From NCBI GenBank assembly GCA_015999745.1, contig JAECQP010000023.1:1-49542 (forward strand): a stretch of 49,542 nucleotides of DNA, in the 5' to 3' direction. Position numbers and translations under genes: made by a program. Shown here piece after piece: positions 18,075 to 27,539 of the stretch (position 1 is its first letter; each line of letters begins with the position of its first letter). This stretch comes from Sphingobacteriia bacterium (GTDB taxonomy: Bacteria > Bacteroidota > Bacteroidia > Chitinophagales > Chitinophagaceae). The notes beneath the pieces are model-generated. The model saw only the letters and a program-made list of their open reading frames with translations. It searched no databases and was not told where the DNA came from.

Positions 18075-19934
18075 ATGCCTGAAACAGGATCTACCATATT
18101 GTACCGGATCACAGGCATACTATTTATTTTGTTTGCAACCCTTCCTTTTTGCGCGGTTGCACAAGTACAACAACAGGATACTGTTTTTTTCCTCGCAAAA
18201 AAGCAGGGATTACTGGGTAAAATCGGCAAGAGTATTTCTGTAAACAATCCCATACCCAATCTGACTGCGGAAGGAATCCACAAAAACGCAGACGAGTTTG
18301 AACCCTATCGTGGTAAGGTTATCCGGAAAATACATATTCACAAACTGGGATTCAGCAAATTAATCAATGACACCGGCACCAATGTCCAGAATTTTTTCAG
18401 TAATCTCGGGGATGCGCTGCATACCAGAACAAAAGCAAAAGTCATTGCAAATAACCTGTTCTTTACCAGTGGCGATTTACTGTACCCTAACCTGATGGCC
18501 GATAATGAAAAGTTGCTGCGCGACCTGAGTTACCTGCAGGATGCAAGGATAACCATTGCCCCTGCGGGCACGGAAACGGATAGCGTGGATGTACTTGTTT
18601 TTACCAAAGATGTATTCCCGATTGGCGGAAGCATGAATGAAGGCGGTACCAGCAGGGTCCGGTTTGAGATCAACGACGACAACCTGTTTGGATCTGGGGA
18701 CCGGATTCAAATTCAGCACTTGTTCGATGCGAAGAGAACACCTGCTTATGGCATCGGAATTGAATACCTGAAGCGAAATATTGCCGGAAGTTTTGTGAAT
18801 ATCACCGTTGGATACCAAAATCAAAATCCTGCATTCAACAGCGGCCGCAGAGAGGAGCAGTCGGTCTATGTTAAAGGTTCCCTGCCGCTGGTCAGCCCTT
18901 ATCATGCATTCACCGGAGGGTTTGAAATATCCATGAATAAAACAGTGAACCGGTATGGGAACGATTCGTTGTATAAAAGGATGTACCAGTACAATTACCG
19001 CAATGTGGATGTATGGACCGGCTTCAGCCTGGGTGCAAAACAAAACCTGAAACTGAACCTGGCCTCCCGTTATAAAAGGCTATTGGCGCTTCGCATCGTG
19101 CGGCGCGATTTTTTAACGGTTCCGGAAATACAGGCTACTGCTTACGACAGCCGTTATACCGATCTGAATGGTATATTGGCTTCCTTCACTTTATTTGAGC
19201 AGGATTTTTTTCATACGAATTTTATTTATGGCTTTGGTAGAAATGAAGACGTACCTGAAGGCTTTAATCTGTCCTTTACCGGGGGATGGACCAACAAAAA
19301 CGGGTTCTCCCGGCTCTATGCGGGGTTCGACTATCAGCGTAATTATTTCGACAGGAAAAACACCTATCTCAATTATATGTTTAAGGCAGGAGCTTATTAC
19401 AATCAACAACGGATAGAAGATATCAGTCTTCTGACCAGTATTGAGTTATTCACCAAACTCAGACGACTGGGGGCCAGTACATGGTATTCCAGGCACTTTT
19501 TCAGTGGCAGTCTTACCCAGCAGATCAATACCTTTTTGAACGATCCGGTATTGTTGTCCAGTATTTACGGATTGCCGATGCTGAATAATCCAATCACCCG
19601 TTCGTCGGGGCGGGCAACCATTAATGCAGAAACAGTATTTTATAATACCTGGAAGTTTTTCGGGTTTAGTTTTGCCCCATTCAGTTTCTGTAATATCTCC
19701 TATCTGAAGGATATCGGCAGAACAAAAATTTCCGGTGACCTGTTCAGCGCATTCGGGGCCGGAGTAAGAACAAGGAACGAAAACCTGGTGTTCGGTACCA
19801 TGGAACTGAAAGCTTATTACTTCCCAAAAACAGTAGTTGGAATGAATCCATGGAACGTTACATTCTCCACCAATCTTAAGTTCCGGTACAGCACCGAACT
19901 AATCAGGCGACCGGATGTAGTACAGGTAAATTGA
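18075..19934 (+). CDS. Omp85/BamA-like outer-membrane barrel protein with POTRA-like domain
   Basis: A 619-residue protein. The start is ATG at 18075 (MPETGSTILYRI...), followed by a hydrophobic signal segment ending near FCAVAQ. Residues about 85-190 look like one or two POTRA domains: KVIRKIHIHKLGF, KAKVIANNLFFTSGDLLYPN and LRDLSYLQDARITIAP. From about residue 200 to the end come amphipathic strands suitable for a 16-strand barrel. The barrel resembles BamA/TamA but I do not see the VRGF loop-6 signature. SSGRATINAETVFYN may be its diverged counterpart. It is therefore probably an outer-membrane assembly or transport factor rather than the main BamA. It is co-directional with nhaA (5-base gap) and ends the envelope series. 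Also annotatable as hypothetical. Confidence 0.65.
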   Translation: MPETGSTILYRITGILFILFATLPFCAVAQVQQQDTVFFLAKKQGLLGKIGKSISVNNPIPNLTAEGIHKNADEFEPYRGKVIRKIHIHKLGFSKLINDTGTNVQNFFSNLGDALHTRTKAKVIANNLFFTSGDLLYPNLMADNEKLLRDLSYLQDARITIAPAGTETDSVDVLVFTKDVFPIGGSMNEGGTSRVRFEINDDNLFGSGDRIQIQHLFDAKRTPAYGIGIEYLKRNIAGSFVNITVGYQNQNPAFNSGRREEQSVYVKGSLPLVSPYHAFTGGFEISMNKTVNRYGNDSLYKRMYQYNYRNVDVWTGFSLGAKQNLKLNLASRYKRLLALRIVRRDFLTVPEIQATAYDSRYTDLNGILASFTLFEQDFFHTNFIYGFGRNEDVPEGFNLSFTGGWTNKNGFSRLYAGFDYQRNYFDRKNTYLNYMFKAGAYYNQQRIEDISLLTSIELFTKLRRLGASTWYSRHFFSGSLTQQINTFLNDPVLLSSIYGLPMLNNPITRSSGRATINAETVFYNTWKFFGFSFAPFSFCNISYLKDIGRTKISGDLFSAFGAGVRTRNENLVFGTMELKAYYFPKTVVGMNPWNVTFSTNLKFRYSTELIRRPDVVQVN

Positions 19935-20011
19935 ATTACCGGTCATCCATTTACTGCCTAAAACATCCATCTTTTTTTACATATATTCGTTATAACTAAA
20001 AAAAAATAAAC

Positions 20012-20518
20012 ATGAAAAGAGCATTTTCAATTGTGCTGATGGCCGTGGCTTTATTCACCGGCAATGCAAACGCACAAAAACCAAGTCCTGCCGCAACAGC
20101 AACAGGAACCCTGGCAAACGGAACAGTTATTACCATCAATTACAGTTCCCCTGCCCTGAAAGGAAGGGTAATCGGAAAAGATGTGGAACCTATGGCAGGT
20201 AAAGTATGGAGGGCTGGCGCCAATGATGCCACTGTATTTGAAGTAAGCAAAGACGTAACCATTAGCGGTAAAACATTGCCAGCCGGTAAATATGGCTTTT
20301 TTACAATTGATAACGGCAATGAATGGACATTGATCTTTAATAAAACCTGGAAACAATGGGGCGCATTCAATTATAAGGAAGCGGATGATCAGCTTCGGGT
20401 AAATGTAAAGCCTTCCCAGGCAGCCAGTGCCACCGAAAGATTAACCTATACCGTTCATCCAAATGGAGTTGTTTCCCTGAATTGGGGAACATTGCAGGTA
20501 TCCTTTACCGTAAAATAA
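20012..20518 (+). CDS. DUF2911 secreted protein
   Basis: 168 residues with a clear signal peptide (MKRAFSIVLMAVALFTGNANAQ). The mature region matches the DUF2911 pattern common in Bacteroidota: ITINYSSPALKGRVIG, VWRAGANDATVFEVSKDV, LPAGKYGFFTIDNG, WTLIFNKTWKQWG and a final beta segment. The biochemical role of DUF2911 is unknown. It has its own upstream gap of 77 bases and a terminator after it, so it is probably monocistronic. Confidence 0.92.
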   Translation: MKRAFSIVLMAVALFTGNANAQKPSPAATATGTLANGTVITINYSSPALKGRVIGKDVEPMAGKVWRAGANDATVFEVSKDVTISGKTLPAGKYGFFTIDNGNEWTLIFNKTWKQWGAFNYKEADDQLRVNVKPSQAASATERLTYTVHPNGVVSLNWGTLQVSFTVK

Positions 20519-20540
20519 CCCTTTGATATAGTTGGATGCC

Positions 20541-20581
20541 ATAGCCACCCTTTCTTTAGAGAGCGGGTGGCTATCTTGTTT
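20541..20581 (+). terminator. Terminator of the DUF2911 gene
   Basis: A 10-bp perfect stem, ATAGCCACCC (20541-20550) with GGGTGGCTAT (20565-20574), has a 14-base loop and is followed by CTTGTTTT. It lies 22 bases after the DUF2911 stop. The remaining 20582-20693 stretch before the kinase holds a short ATAGG/CCTAT inverted repeat at 20652-20665 and no gene. Confidence 0.7.
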
Positions 20582-20693
20582 TACCGGGAAATTCCCGACA
20601 TGGAGCCATCAAACAGATCAATTTTAAATTGATGCCGATAGCTTGTACCTTTATAGGGGCACCTATGTTGTATGCTACTTTAAATTGCAATTA

Positions 20694-22610
20694 ATGTTCC
20701 GCAATACCCTAATTAAACCCTACCTGCTGGTGTGGCTTGCAGTGTTCCTTGCAGTCGCCGGAAATTCATTTGCTCAAAAGCCGGGAAGTATTCGCCCGGC
20801 TCCTGATACAAACGGATTCGCCCAATTGTATCAACAGGCAGATGCCCGGATATTTGATTATCCCGATTCAGCCATACTTTTTGCCAACCGGCTTTTGGAA
20901 AGAACCAATAATCACCCATCGGTTATTATTACGATCATCAGGGCGAAAATAATTATAGGAAGATCCAACTATGTATTGAGTAATTATGATGCTTCTCTCG
21001 AATATTCGGAAGAAGTCATGCGTTTGAGCGAACAATACAAATACGAACCTGGTATTATTTATGCATTGAGAAACCGGGGGTTGATTTACCTGGTGCAGAA
21101 AAAAGTGTCTGATGCGCTGGTTGAATTAAAAAAATCACAGGATCTCAGCATTAAAATAAAAGATAGCGCCAGTTTAGCCGCCGTATATTTTAATATCGGT
21201 CTTTGCTATGAGTCAGATAAAACCATGGATCAGGCAAATGAATATTTCAGTAAATCCAGAGACCTCAGTATCCGGATTAAGGACTGGCATATGTACCTGA
21301 TGGCACAGAATCGATTGGCAGAAACCTACTACAATGCAGGCGAATACGAAAAAGCGATTAACGGGTTTAATGAAGTACTTCGGTTTACCCTTTATAATGA
21401 TAACTGGGAGAAAAGTTATGCCTACTCGGGACTGGGACAAACCTACCTTTCCCTGAAACGATATCCGCTTGCCATTCAGAACGGGCTTGCCAGCCTTGAA
21501 CTGTCTTCCGGCATGAAAGCGGGTTGGGACATGCACCGGGCTACTGCATTACTGGCAGATGCCTACGCTGCAACAGGCGATTATAAAAGGGCATACCAAT
21601 ATGAGGTGAAGTTGAACTTGCTTGCTGATACCATCTATAACCAGGAAAGAGAAAAGGAAATCAATTACCTGATCCTAAAGGAGAAAAAGATAGAAAATCA
21701 GAAACTATACAATGAAAACCAGTTGCAACTCCAGCAGAACAAACTCAGCAGGATGATCATCATTGTTATCAGTGTGGTGATCCTGTTCCTGGTTGCACTG
21801 GTTATCATTACTAAAATACACAGCCGGAAAGTAGATCAGCTGAATATAGAACTATTAAAGAAAAACGCAGACATTGCCGCACAGAAAGACGAGATCCTGA
21901 AACAAAAAGAGGAACTCTCGGCTTCCAATAGTACCAAGGATATGCTGTTTTCGATCATCAGTCACGATCTCCGGAGTCCTTTTGCAGTAATACAATCCAG
22001 CCTGGCACTACTAAAGCAGGGTATCCTCTCAAAAGAGGAATACGATGAAATGCTCGAGAAGTTTGAAGTGAAAGTGGCATTGATCTCCGGTATGCTCAAC
22101 AACCTGCTGGCATGGGCCAATAGCCAGCAAAAGGGTATACGAGGCATTCCTGAAAAAGTCAATCTGCCAGAACTGGTGGATGAAACCCTAAAGCTTTCCG
22201 TGATTGGCGCCAATGCCAAGATGCAGCAATTGAAACACAACAGAACAGTTGCCAATACCTTTGTTACGGCAGATCCCAACCAGGTAAGGATCATCTTCCA
22301 GAACCTGATTGGCAATGCCATTAAGTTCACTCCCAATAACGGGGAGATTGAAATATTTTATTCCGACCACGATCAATATACTGCATTGCATGTAAAAGAT
22401 CATGGAATTGGTATGGACCAGAAAAAAATGGATAACCTGTTTAAAGTAATCGGGAACAAGATTTCCCAGGCAGGCACCAATAAAGAAAAAGGAACCGGGA
22501 TCGGGTTAATGATTATCAAACAACTGATCAAGGACAATGATGGTTATATGGAAATCAAAAGCGAACCGGGAAATGGTTCGGAATTTATCGTTTATTTTAA
22601 AAAAAACTGA
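20694..22610 (+). CDS. TPR-containing sensor histidine kinase
   Basis: 638 residues. The start is ATG at 20694 (MFRNTLIKPYLLVWL...), which gives a signal peptide; a TTG 17 codons earlier is less likely. Order of parts: signal peptide 1-28, periplasmic TPR helices about 45-290, coiled coil 300-350, membrane helix 354-375, coiled coil 385-415, HisKA with phospho-acceptor His424 in SIISHDLRSPF, then HATPase_c with the N-box around Asn541 (NLIGNAIKFTPNNG), G1 box VKDHGIGMD and G2 box GTGIGLMIIKQ. All catalytic boxes are intact. No response regulator lies beside it, so it is an orphan kinase whose signal is sensed through TPRs. The next gene starts one base after its stop. Confidence 0.93.
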   Translation: MFRNTLIKPYLLVWLAVFLAVAGNSFAQKPGSIRPAPDTNGFAQLYQQADARIFDYPDSAILFANRLLERTNNHPSVIITIIRAKIIIGRSNYVLSNYDASLEYSEEVMRLSEQYKYEPGIIYALRNRGLIYLVQKKVSDALVELKKSQDLSIKIKDSASLAAVYFNIGLCYESDKTMDQANEYFSKSRDLSIRIKDWHMYLMAQNRLAETYYNAGEYEKAINGFNEVLRFTLYNDNWEKSYAYSGLGQTYLSLKRYPLAIQNGLASLELSSGMKAGWDMHRATALLADAYAATGDYKRAYQYEVKLNLLADTIYNQEREKEINYLILKEKKIENQKLYNENQLQLQQNKLSRMIIIVISVVILFLVALVIITKIHSRKVDQLNIELLKKNADIAAQKDEILKQKEELSASNSTKDMLFSIISHDLRSPFAVIQSSLALLKQGILSKEEYDEMLEKFEVKVALISGMLNNLLAWANSQQKGIRGIPEKVNLPELVDETLKLSVIGANAKMQQLKHNRTVANTFVTADPNQVRIIFQNLIGNAIKFTPNNGEIEIFYSDHDQYTALHVKDHGIGMDQKKMDNLFKVIGNKISQAGTNKEKGTGIGLMIIKQLIKDNDGYMEIKSEPGNGSEFIVYFKKN

Positions 22611-22611
22611 C

Positions 22612-23067
22612 ATGGCAAAGCCTTCAATTTATGATGCGGTAACTTATCAGGCCATCCGTTCCCGAATAATGTCCCTGGAAGCAGGCAATTCCAGGAAATG
22701 GGGTAAAATGGACGTCTCGCAGATGCTAACCCATCTTCGCAAAGCATTGGAAACCGGGTTGACCAATACCGGGGCAAAACAGGGCCTGGCAGGGCTTCTC
22801 TTAGGGCCATTTATCAAGAGAATGGTACTGAGCGACCAACCCTATAAGCAAGGGTTGCCAACCGGGAAACAGGTCATAGTGAGCGACCAGCGCAACTTTG
22901 ATGTAGAGAAAGGCAAACTACTGGAAGCTTTGGATCTGTTTGTACAAAATGGCGGAGCGCATGCAGCACAGATTGTACACCCGATGTTTGGAAAAATGGC
23001 TGCCGAAGAATGGGGCTATAGCCAGTGGAAACACTTTGATCATCATTTGCGCCAGTTCAGCGCTTAA
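22612..23067 (+). CDS. DUF1569 / DinB-fold protein
   Basis: 151 residues. ATG at 22612 follows the kinase stop (ends 22610) by one base, so the genes are co-transcribed. The WGKMDVSQMLTHLRKAL segment (His41) and the C-terminal WGYSQWKHFDHHLRQF (His141, His144, His145) resemble the metal-binding triad of DinB-like four-helix proteins, and the whole matches DUF1569. DinB relatives include thiol-dependent transferases, but no function is known for DUF1569. There is no signal peptide, so it is cytosolic. Confidence 0.82.
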   Translation: MAKPSIYDAVTYQAIRSRIMSLEAGNSRKWGKMDVSQMLTHLRKALETGLTNTGAKQGLAGLLLGPFIKRMVLSDQPYKQGLPTGKQVIVSDQRNFDVEKGKLLEALDLFVQNGGAHAAQIVHPMFGKMAAEEWGYSQWKHFDHHLRQFSA

Positions 23068-23105
23068 TGCAGTTCCGGCGCTGCCCTTCGCGACAGGGTA
23101 TAAAA

Positions 23106-23135
23106 AATGGTTCTATCAGTTAAGACAGAACCATT
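23106..23135. terminator. Hairpin between convergent DUF1569 and icd genes
   Basis: A 9-bp perfect stem AATGGTTCT (23106-23114) with AGAACCATT (23127-23135) and a 12-base loop. On the minus strand the stem is followed by TTTTATACC, and on the plus strand by GAACAATA. It therefore fits best as an icd terminator. The DUF1569 gene may use it too. Confidence 0.55.
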
Positions 23136-23182
23136 GAACAATATAAGCTGCTCCCAAAGAACAGCCTGCCGGCTTAAGGGAA

Positions 23183-24415
23183 TTATATGGACAGTTTCTT
23201 CTGAAGTCCAGCATCGATCGCATCCAGAAATTCTTCGGTATACAGGTAGTGTTCTCCGTGTTTAACCTTATTACCGTGGATACAAACGGCCAGGTCCTTG
23301 GTCATTTTACCGCTCTCAACTACTTCAACACAAACTTTTTCAAGTGCGTCACAGAAGTTGATCAGTTCCTGGTTATTGTCCAGTTTACCGCGGAATGCCA
23401 ACCCTCTTGTCCATGCAAAAATGGAAGCGATCGGATTGGTAGAGGTAGGATTCCCTTTCTGGTATTCCCTGTAGTGACGGGTTACGGTTCCATGTGCAGC
23501 TTCAGCTTCCATTACATTCCCATCAGGTGTAACCAGGGTGGAAGTCATCAGACCCAGTGAACCAAATCCCTGTGCAACGGTATCGCTTTGAACGTCGCCA
23601 TCGTAATTCTTACAAGCCCAAACAAAATTACCATTCCATTTCAGGGCGCTGGCAACCATGTCGTCTATCAGGCGGTGCTCATAAGTAATACCGGCACCGG
23701 CAAACAATTGTTTGAATTCCTGCTGATAGGTTTCTTCGAAAATATCTTTGAAACGGCCATCGTATTTTTTCAGGATGGTGTTCTTGGTAGAAAGATACAA
23801 AGGCCATTTTTTCATCAATGCCTGGTTAAAGCAGGCTCTGGCAAAGCCCCTGATGCTTTCATCGGTATTGTACATAGCCATTGCCACACCATCTCCCTTA
23901 AAGTTATATACTTCAAATTCCTGTATGGTACCATCTTCACCTTCAAATTTGATGGTCAGCTTACCCTTCCCTTTGGTTACGAAATCGGTAGCACGGTACT
24001 GATCGCCAAAAGCATGACGTCCGATACAGATGGGTGCAGTCCAGTTAGGAACCAGCCTCGGTACATTGGAACATACGATCGGTTCTCTGAATACAGTACC
24101 GTCAAGGATGTTACGGATGGTACCATTGGGGCTCTTCCACATTTGCTTCAGCTTAAATTCTTCCACGCGGGCTTCGTCCGGTGTAATGGTAGCGCATTTG
24201 ATGCCCACGCCATATTTTTTAATGGCATTGGCTGCATCCACTGTTACCTGGTCATCAGTCTGATCACGGTATTCCATTCCCAGGTCATAATATTTGATAT
24301 CTACTTCCAGGTAAGGTAAAATGAGTTTTTCTTTAATGAATTTCCAGATGATTCTTGTCATCTCATCTCCATCCAGTTCAACCACCGGATTGGCTACTTT
24401 AATTTTCTGCGCCAT
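23183..24415 (-). CDS. icd: Isocitrate dehydrogenase (NADP+), eukaryote-like type
   Basis: Oxidatively decarboxylates isocitrate to 2-oxoglutarate with NADP+ in the TCA cycle. The 410-residue sequence ([21 protein letters not shown]...) belongs to the homodimeric subfamily shared with eukaryotic IDH1/IDH2, not the E. coli Icd type. Conserved segments include [19 protein letters not shown] (substrate serine and arginines), [20 protein letters not shown], the metal-site region [26 protein letters not shown] in two parts, and [16 protein letters not shown] at the NADP site. The gene is single, convergent with the DUF1569 gene and 63 bases downstream of the Nramp gene on the same strand. Confidence 0.97.
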   Translation of the reverse strand: MAQKIKVANPVVELDGDEMTRIIWKFIKEKLILPYLEVDIKYYDLGMEYRDQTDDQVTVDAANAIKKYGVGIKCATITPDEARVEEFKLKQMWKSPNGTIRNILDGTVFREPIVCSNVPRLVPNWTAPICIGRHAFGDQYRATDFVTKGKGKLTIKFEGEDGTIQEFEVYNFKGDGVAMAMYNTDESIRGFARACFNQALMKKWPLYLSTKNTILKKYDGRFKDIFEETYQQEFKQLFAGAGITYEHRLIDDMVASALKWNGNFVWACKNYDGDVQSDTVAQGFGSLGLMTSTLVTPDGNVMEAEAAHGTVTRHYREYQKGNPTSTNPIASIFAWTRGLAFRGKLDNNQELINFCDALEKVCVEVVESGKMTKDLAVCIHGNKVKHGEHYLYTEEFLDAIDAGLQKKLSI

Positions 24416-24478
24416 TCTTAGTTAATTTTATTGTTTCAAGGAGAACAAATATATCACTTTATTGCCAGGAAGAGGGTC

Positions 24479-26362
24479 TTAAACATTCACAATCAGTACC
24501 GGAATAGAGAGCCGGTGGCGTACATCTTCAATGGTTTCTCCAAAAATATAATCTTTTAGGCCAGAGTGACCGTGGGCGCCCATGATCAGCATATCGGCCC
24601 TTGTATCTTCAACGATCCTGACAATTTCATTCACCCTGTTGTGGTAGCCCAGCACGCCTTTAGCGCGGTATCCCATTTTCTGCAATTGTTCCACGTAAGA
24701 CGCCAGCCGTTCCTTATCTTTTCGGGTTTCGGCATCATCACTGGAAGCTTCCAGGTATTTGGCAGAAACGCTCTCCACAATATGCAGCAGCGTAAAGGAT
24801 ACGTCTGCATTTCCCTGCGCCAGGGCATGCGCAATTAATTTTTCATCTGCCGGAGAAAAATCCAGCGCAACGGCAATAGACGAAATGGGTTTTATCTGCA
24901 GGTTTTCCAACTGAATGGTTGCTCCATGCATCAGGGCTTCTCTTTCCGTTTTCCGTTTTTGAATAACCGGGTAGAACGTCATGGCAAGAAATAACCAGAT
25001 AAACGCACCAATGGCAAGTAATATGCCCATTTTAGCGGGGAGGCTGATATCCGACTGTAATAAAGTGATGGCTTCATTCGACACCAGGTTCACATTCAGT
25101 ACCACCAGGATAGCAGCAACCAGCCAGGCAAAGATTTTGACAGGGGTACTGATCACAAACGCTCCCATTGATTTTTTATCACTCACAAAATGAATGAGCG
25201 GGATCACTGCAAAGCCCAGTTGTAAACTCAGCACCACCTGGCTAAACACCAGCAGGTCGTCTACTTTTTCTTCCCCATACATCAGGATCACAAAAACAGC
25301 AGGTACAATCGCAATCAAACGGGTGAGCAATCTTCTGAGCCATGGATTGATTCTTAATTGCAGATAGCCTTCCATAACAATCTGACCTGCAAGCGTTCCG
25401 GTAAGTGTAGAGCTCTGGCCGGCGGCAATCAGTGCAACGGCAAAAAGTATTGGGGCCAGGGATGAACCCAGCAGGGGCTGCAACAGCCGATGTGCGTCTT
25501 CTATTTTAGCAACATCGGTATTCCCGGTTTTAAAAAAAACAGTGGCGGCCAGTACCAGGATGGCGGCGTTCACCAGGAAGGCTGCATTCAATGCAATGGT
25601 ACTATCAATAAAATTGTATTTAAGGGCCGTTTTGATCCCTTTTTTATCGGGGCTGATTTTCCGGGTTTGAACCAATGCAGAATGGAGGTATAAGTTATGC
25701 GGCATTACAGTTGCACCGATGATGCCGACGGCAATGTACAAAGCACCCGGGTTAAGTGCAGTGGGAATAAGACCGGTAGCCATTTCTCCCAGGGGAGGTT
25801 GCGCCAGCAGGATCTGGATCAGGAAAGACCCCCCGATGACCGCTACAAGACAAATAATAAAAGCTTCCATTTTACGGATCCCATACCGCTGCAGGATCAG
25901 GAAGAGAAAAGTGTCCAGCACCGTAATAATGGTGCCCCATACAATCGGTATACCTGTCAATAAGTGTATACCGATTGCCATACCCAATACTTCGGCAAGG
26001 TCACAGGCGGCAATGGCCAGTTCGGCCAATATGTACAGGCAAAAATTGACCAGAGGCGGATAGGTTTCCCTGTTGGCCTGTGCAAGATCCCTTCTTCTGA
26101 CAATGCCCAGTCTGGCACTCAGGCTTTGCAGCAGGAGCGCCATCAGATTACTCATCAGCAATACCCAGATCAACTGATAACCAAATTTCGCCCCGCCCTG
26201 CAGATCGGTGGCCCAGTTACCGGGATCCATATAACCCACACTAACCAGGTAAGCTGGTCCTATATAAGCAAGAATCCTTTTGAAACCTTTGCGCGGTAAA
26301 GTGGTGTCTACGGTTTCGTGCACTTCGCTTAAAGAGTTTTCAGGATGTATTCGCTGCACCAT
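24479..26362 (-). CDS. Nramp divalent-metal transporter with C-terminal universal-stress domain
   Basis: Proton-driven Mn2+/Fe2+ importer (MntH/Nramp family) fused to a Usp domain; 627 residues. The Nramp part (about residues 28-465) has 11-12 helices. The metal-site motifs are Asp46-Pro-Gly-Asn49 (MDPGNWATD) and Met220-Pro-His222 (TVMPHNLYLHS). After a charged linker (FYPVIQKRKTEREALM) the Usp domain spans about residues 488-627: SSIAVALDFSPADEKL, LLHIVESV and MGAHGHSGLKDYIFGET. The last approximates the ATP-binding Gx2Gx9G(S/T) motif, but with Glu where Ser/Thr is expected after the third Gly. The fusion suggests nucleotide- or stress-dependent control of metal uptake, which is inference. 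It is divergent from the lipoprotein gene at 26486. Confidence 0.93.
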   Translation of the reverse strand: MVQRIHPENSLSEVHETVDTTLPRKGFKRILAYIGPAYLVSVGYMDPGNWATDLQGGAKFGYQLIWVLLMSNLMALLLQSLSARLGIVRRRDLAQANRETYPPLVNFCLYILAELAIAACDLAEVLGMAIGIHLLTGIPIVWGTIITVLDTFLFLILQRYGIRKMEAFIICLVAVIGGSFLIQILLAQPPLGEMATGLIPTALNPGALYIAVGIIGATVMPHNLYLHSALVQTRKISPDKKGIKTALKYNFIDSTIALNAAFLVNAAILVLAATVFFKTGNTDVAKIEDAHRLLQPLLGSSLAPILFAVALIAAGQSSTLTGTLAGQIVMEGYLQLRINPWLRRLLTRLIAIVPAVFVILMYGEEKVDDLLVFSQVVLSLQLGFAVIPLIHFVSDKKSMGAFVISTPVKIFAWLVAAILVVLNVNLVSNEAITLLQSDISLPAKMGILLAIGAFIWLFLAMTFYPVIQKRKTEREALMHGATIQLENLQIKPISSIAVALDFSPADEKLIAHALAQGNADVSFTLLHIVESVSAKYLEASSDDAETRKDKERLASYVEQLQKMGYRAKGVLGYHNRVNEIVRIVEDTRADMLIMGAHGHSGLKDYIFGETIEDVRHRLSIPVLIVNV

Positions 26363-26485
26363 AACTTAATAGAAGGGTTTCAGTATAAAAGTAAAACAGG
26401 CTAAATCTAAATTTATTCGGCCGTCCGGACAAACAAAAAATGATCTCTTTCGGTTTATGCCTTATTTTAGCCAAAATATGCTTGC

Positions 26486-27436
26486 ATGAAAAACTGGCTT
26501 GCTGTATTCCTGATTGTACTGGTTTTTGCCTGTAAGGAAAAGAAAATTGACCTGACGGGAGATATCCCCCTGAAGGAAAAGGATTTCTTCGGTGTTTTTA
26601 AACCATTACGGCTCCCCTATTCGGTGAGTGATACCAATATTGATAAGTCTGCCGATACCATTACGATTGGTGTGAAGGCCTTCCTTCAGTTCTTCCCCGA
26701 CAGTGCTTTCCAAGCCATTACCGGAAACAACAGGAAGTTTGTATTGCACCCCATTGGTAAAATTGAAAAAGAGAAAGAGCAGTATCTACTGGTACTGCTG
26801 AAACAGCAGAAGAAAAAGAAATTACTGGTATTTGTTACGGATAAAAAGAACAGGTTCCTGGCAGCAAAAGAACTGCTGAGCAATGCCAAACAGGATGAGT
26901 ATTTTCATTCACTCTCCATTAATAAAGAGCCTACCTTTCTGCTGAGCAAGGAAAAATTCGGAAAAGACAATAACCTGCTTTTTTCGAGGGCAGGCTGGGT
27001 GTACAATGACGCCGGCATATTCATGGTTGTAATCAACGATTCCAATGAAGACCCCATCAAATCGCAGGTCATCAATCCACTGGATACACTCCCCAGAAAA
27101 AACAAGTACAGCGGAGATTATATTAAAGACAAGAAGAATTATGTGTCGATCCGGGATGGAAAGGATGTCAATAATTACCGGTTCTTTGTTCATTTCGAAA
27201 GAAATGCAGGCGCCTGTACAGGTGAGTTAAAAGGCGACCTGAAAATGACCGGCCCGGGCAGTGGTATTTTTAATGAGAGCGGGGATCCCTGTATCATCGA
27301 TTTTAAATTTGAAGGAAATAAGATCTCCTTAAAAGAACAGGGAAGCTGCGGAAATCACCGCGGGATCAAATGTTTTTTCAACGATACATTCATCAAAAAG
27401 AAGGAACCCCGGCAAAAAACAGGAAAAAAGAAATAA
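26486..27436 (+). CDS. Lysine-rich lipoprotein of unknown function
   Basis: 316 residues. MKNWLAVFLIVLVFACKEKK carries a lipobox with Cys16, so the mature protein is a lipoprotein. The mature part is beta-rich and very rich in lysine, including runs such as QQKKKKL and a C-terminal KKKEPRQKTGKKK. It contains the Cys-containing segment GSCGNHRGIKCFF near the C-terminus. I recognise no family. It has its own upstream region (123 bp gap shared with the divergent Nramp gene) and a 103-bp gap before the phosphorylase gene, with no obvious terminator. Confidence 0.7.
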   Translation: MKNWLAVFLIVLVFACKEKKIDLTGDIPLKEKDFFGVFKPLRLPYSVSDTNIDKSADTITIGVKAFLQFFPDSAFQAITGNNRKFVLHPIGKIEKEKEQYLLVLLKQQKKKKLLVFVTDKKNRFLAAKELLSNAKQDEYFHSLSINKEPTFLLSKEKFGKDNNLLFSRAGWVYNDAGIFMVVINDSNEDPIKSQVINPLDTLPRKNKYSGDYIKDKKNYVSIRDGKDVNNYRFFVHFERNAGACTGELKGDLKMTGPGSGIFNESGDPCIIDFKFEGNKISLKEQGSCGNHRGIKCFFNDTFIKKKEPRQKTGKKK

Positions 27437-27539
27437 GCAATCTTTGAAGAACGGGTTATCCACCGCCTAATGTGTATAAAGTACATTAACCAGGGAAAAT
27501 AAACTTATATTGCGCCTAGAACAGTAAACCAAATAGCAC

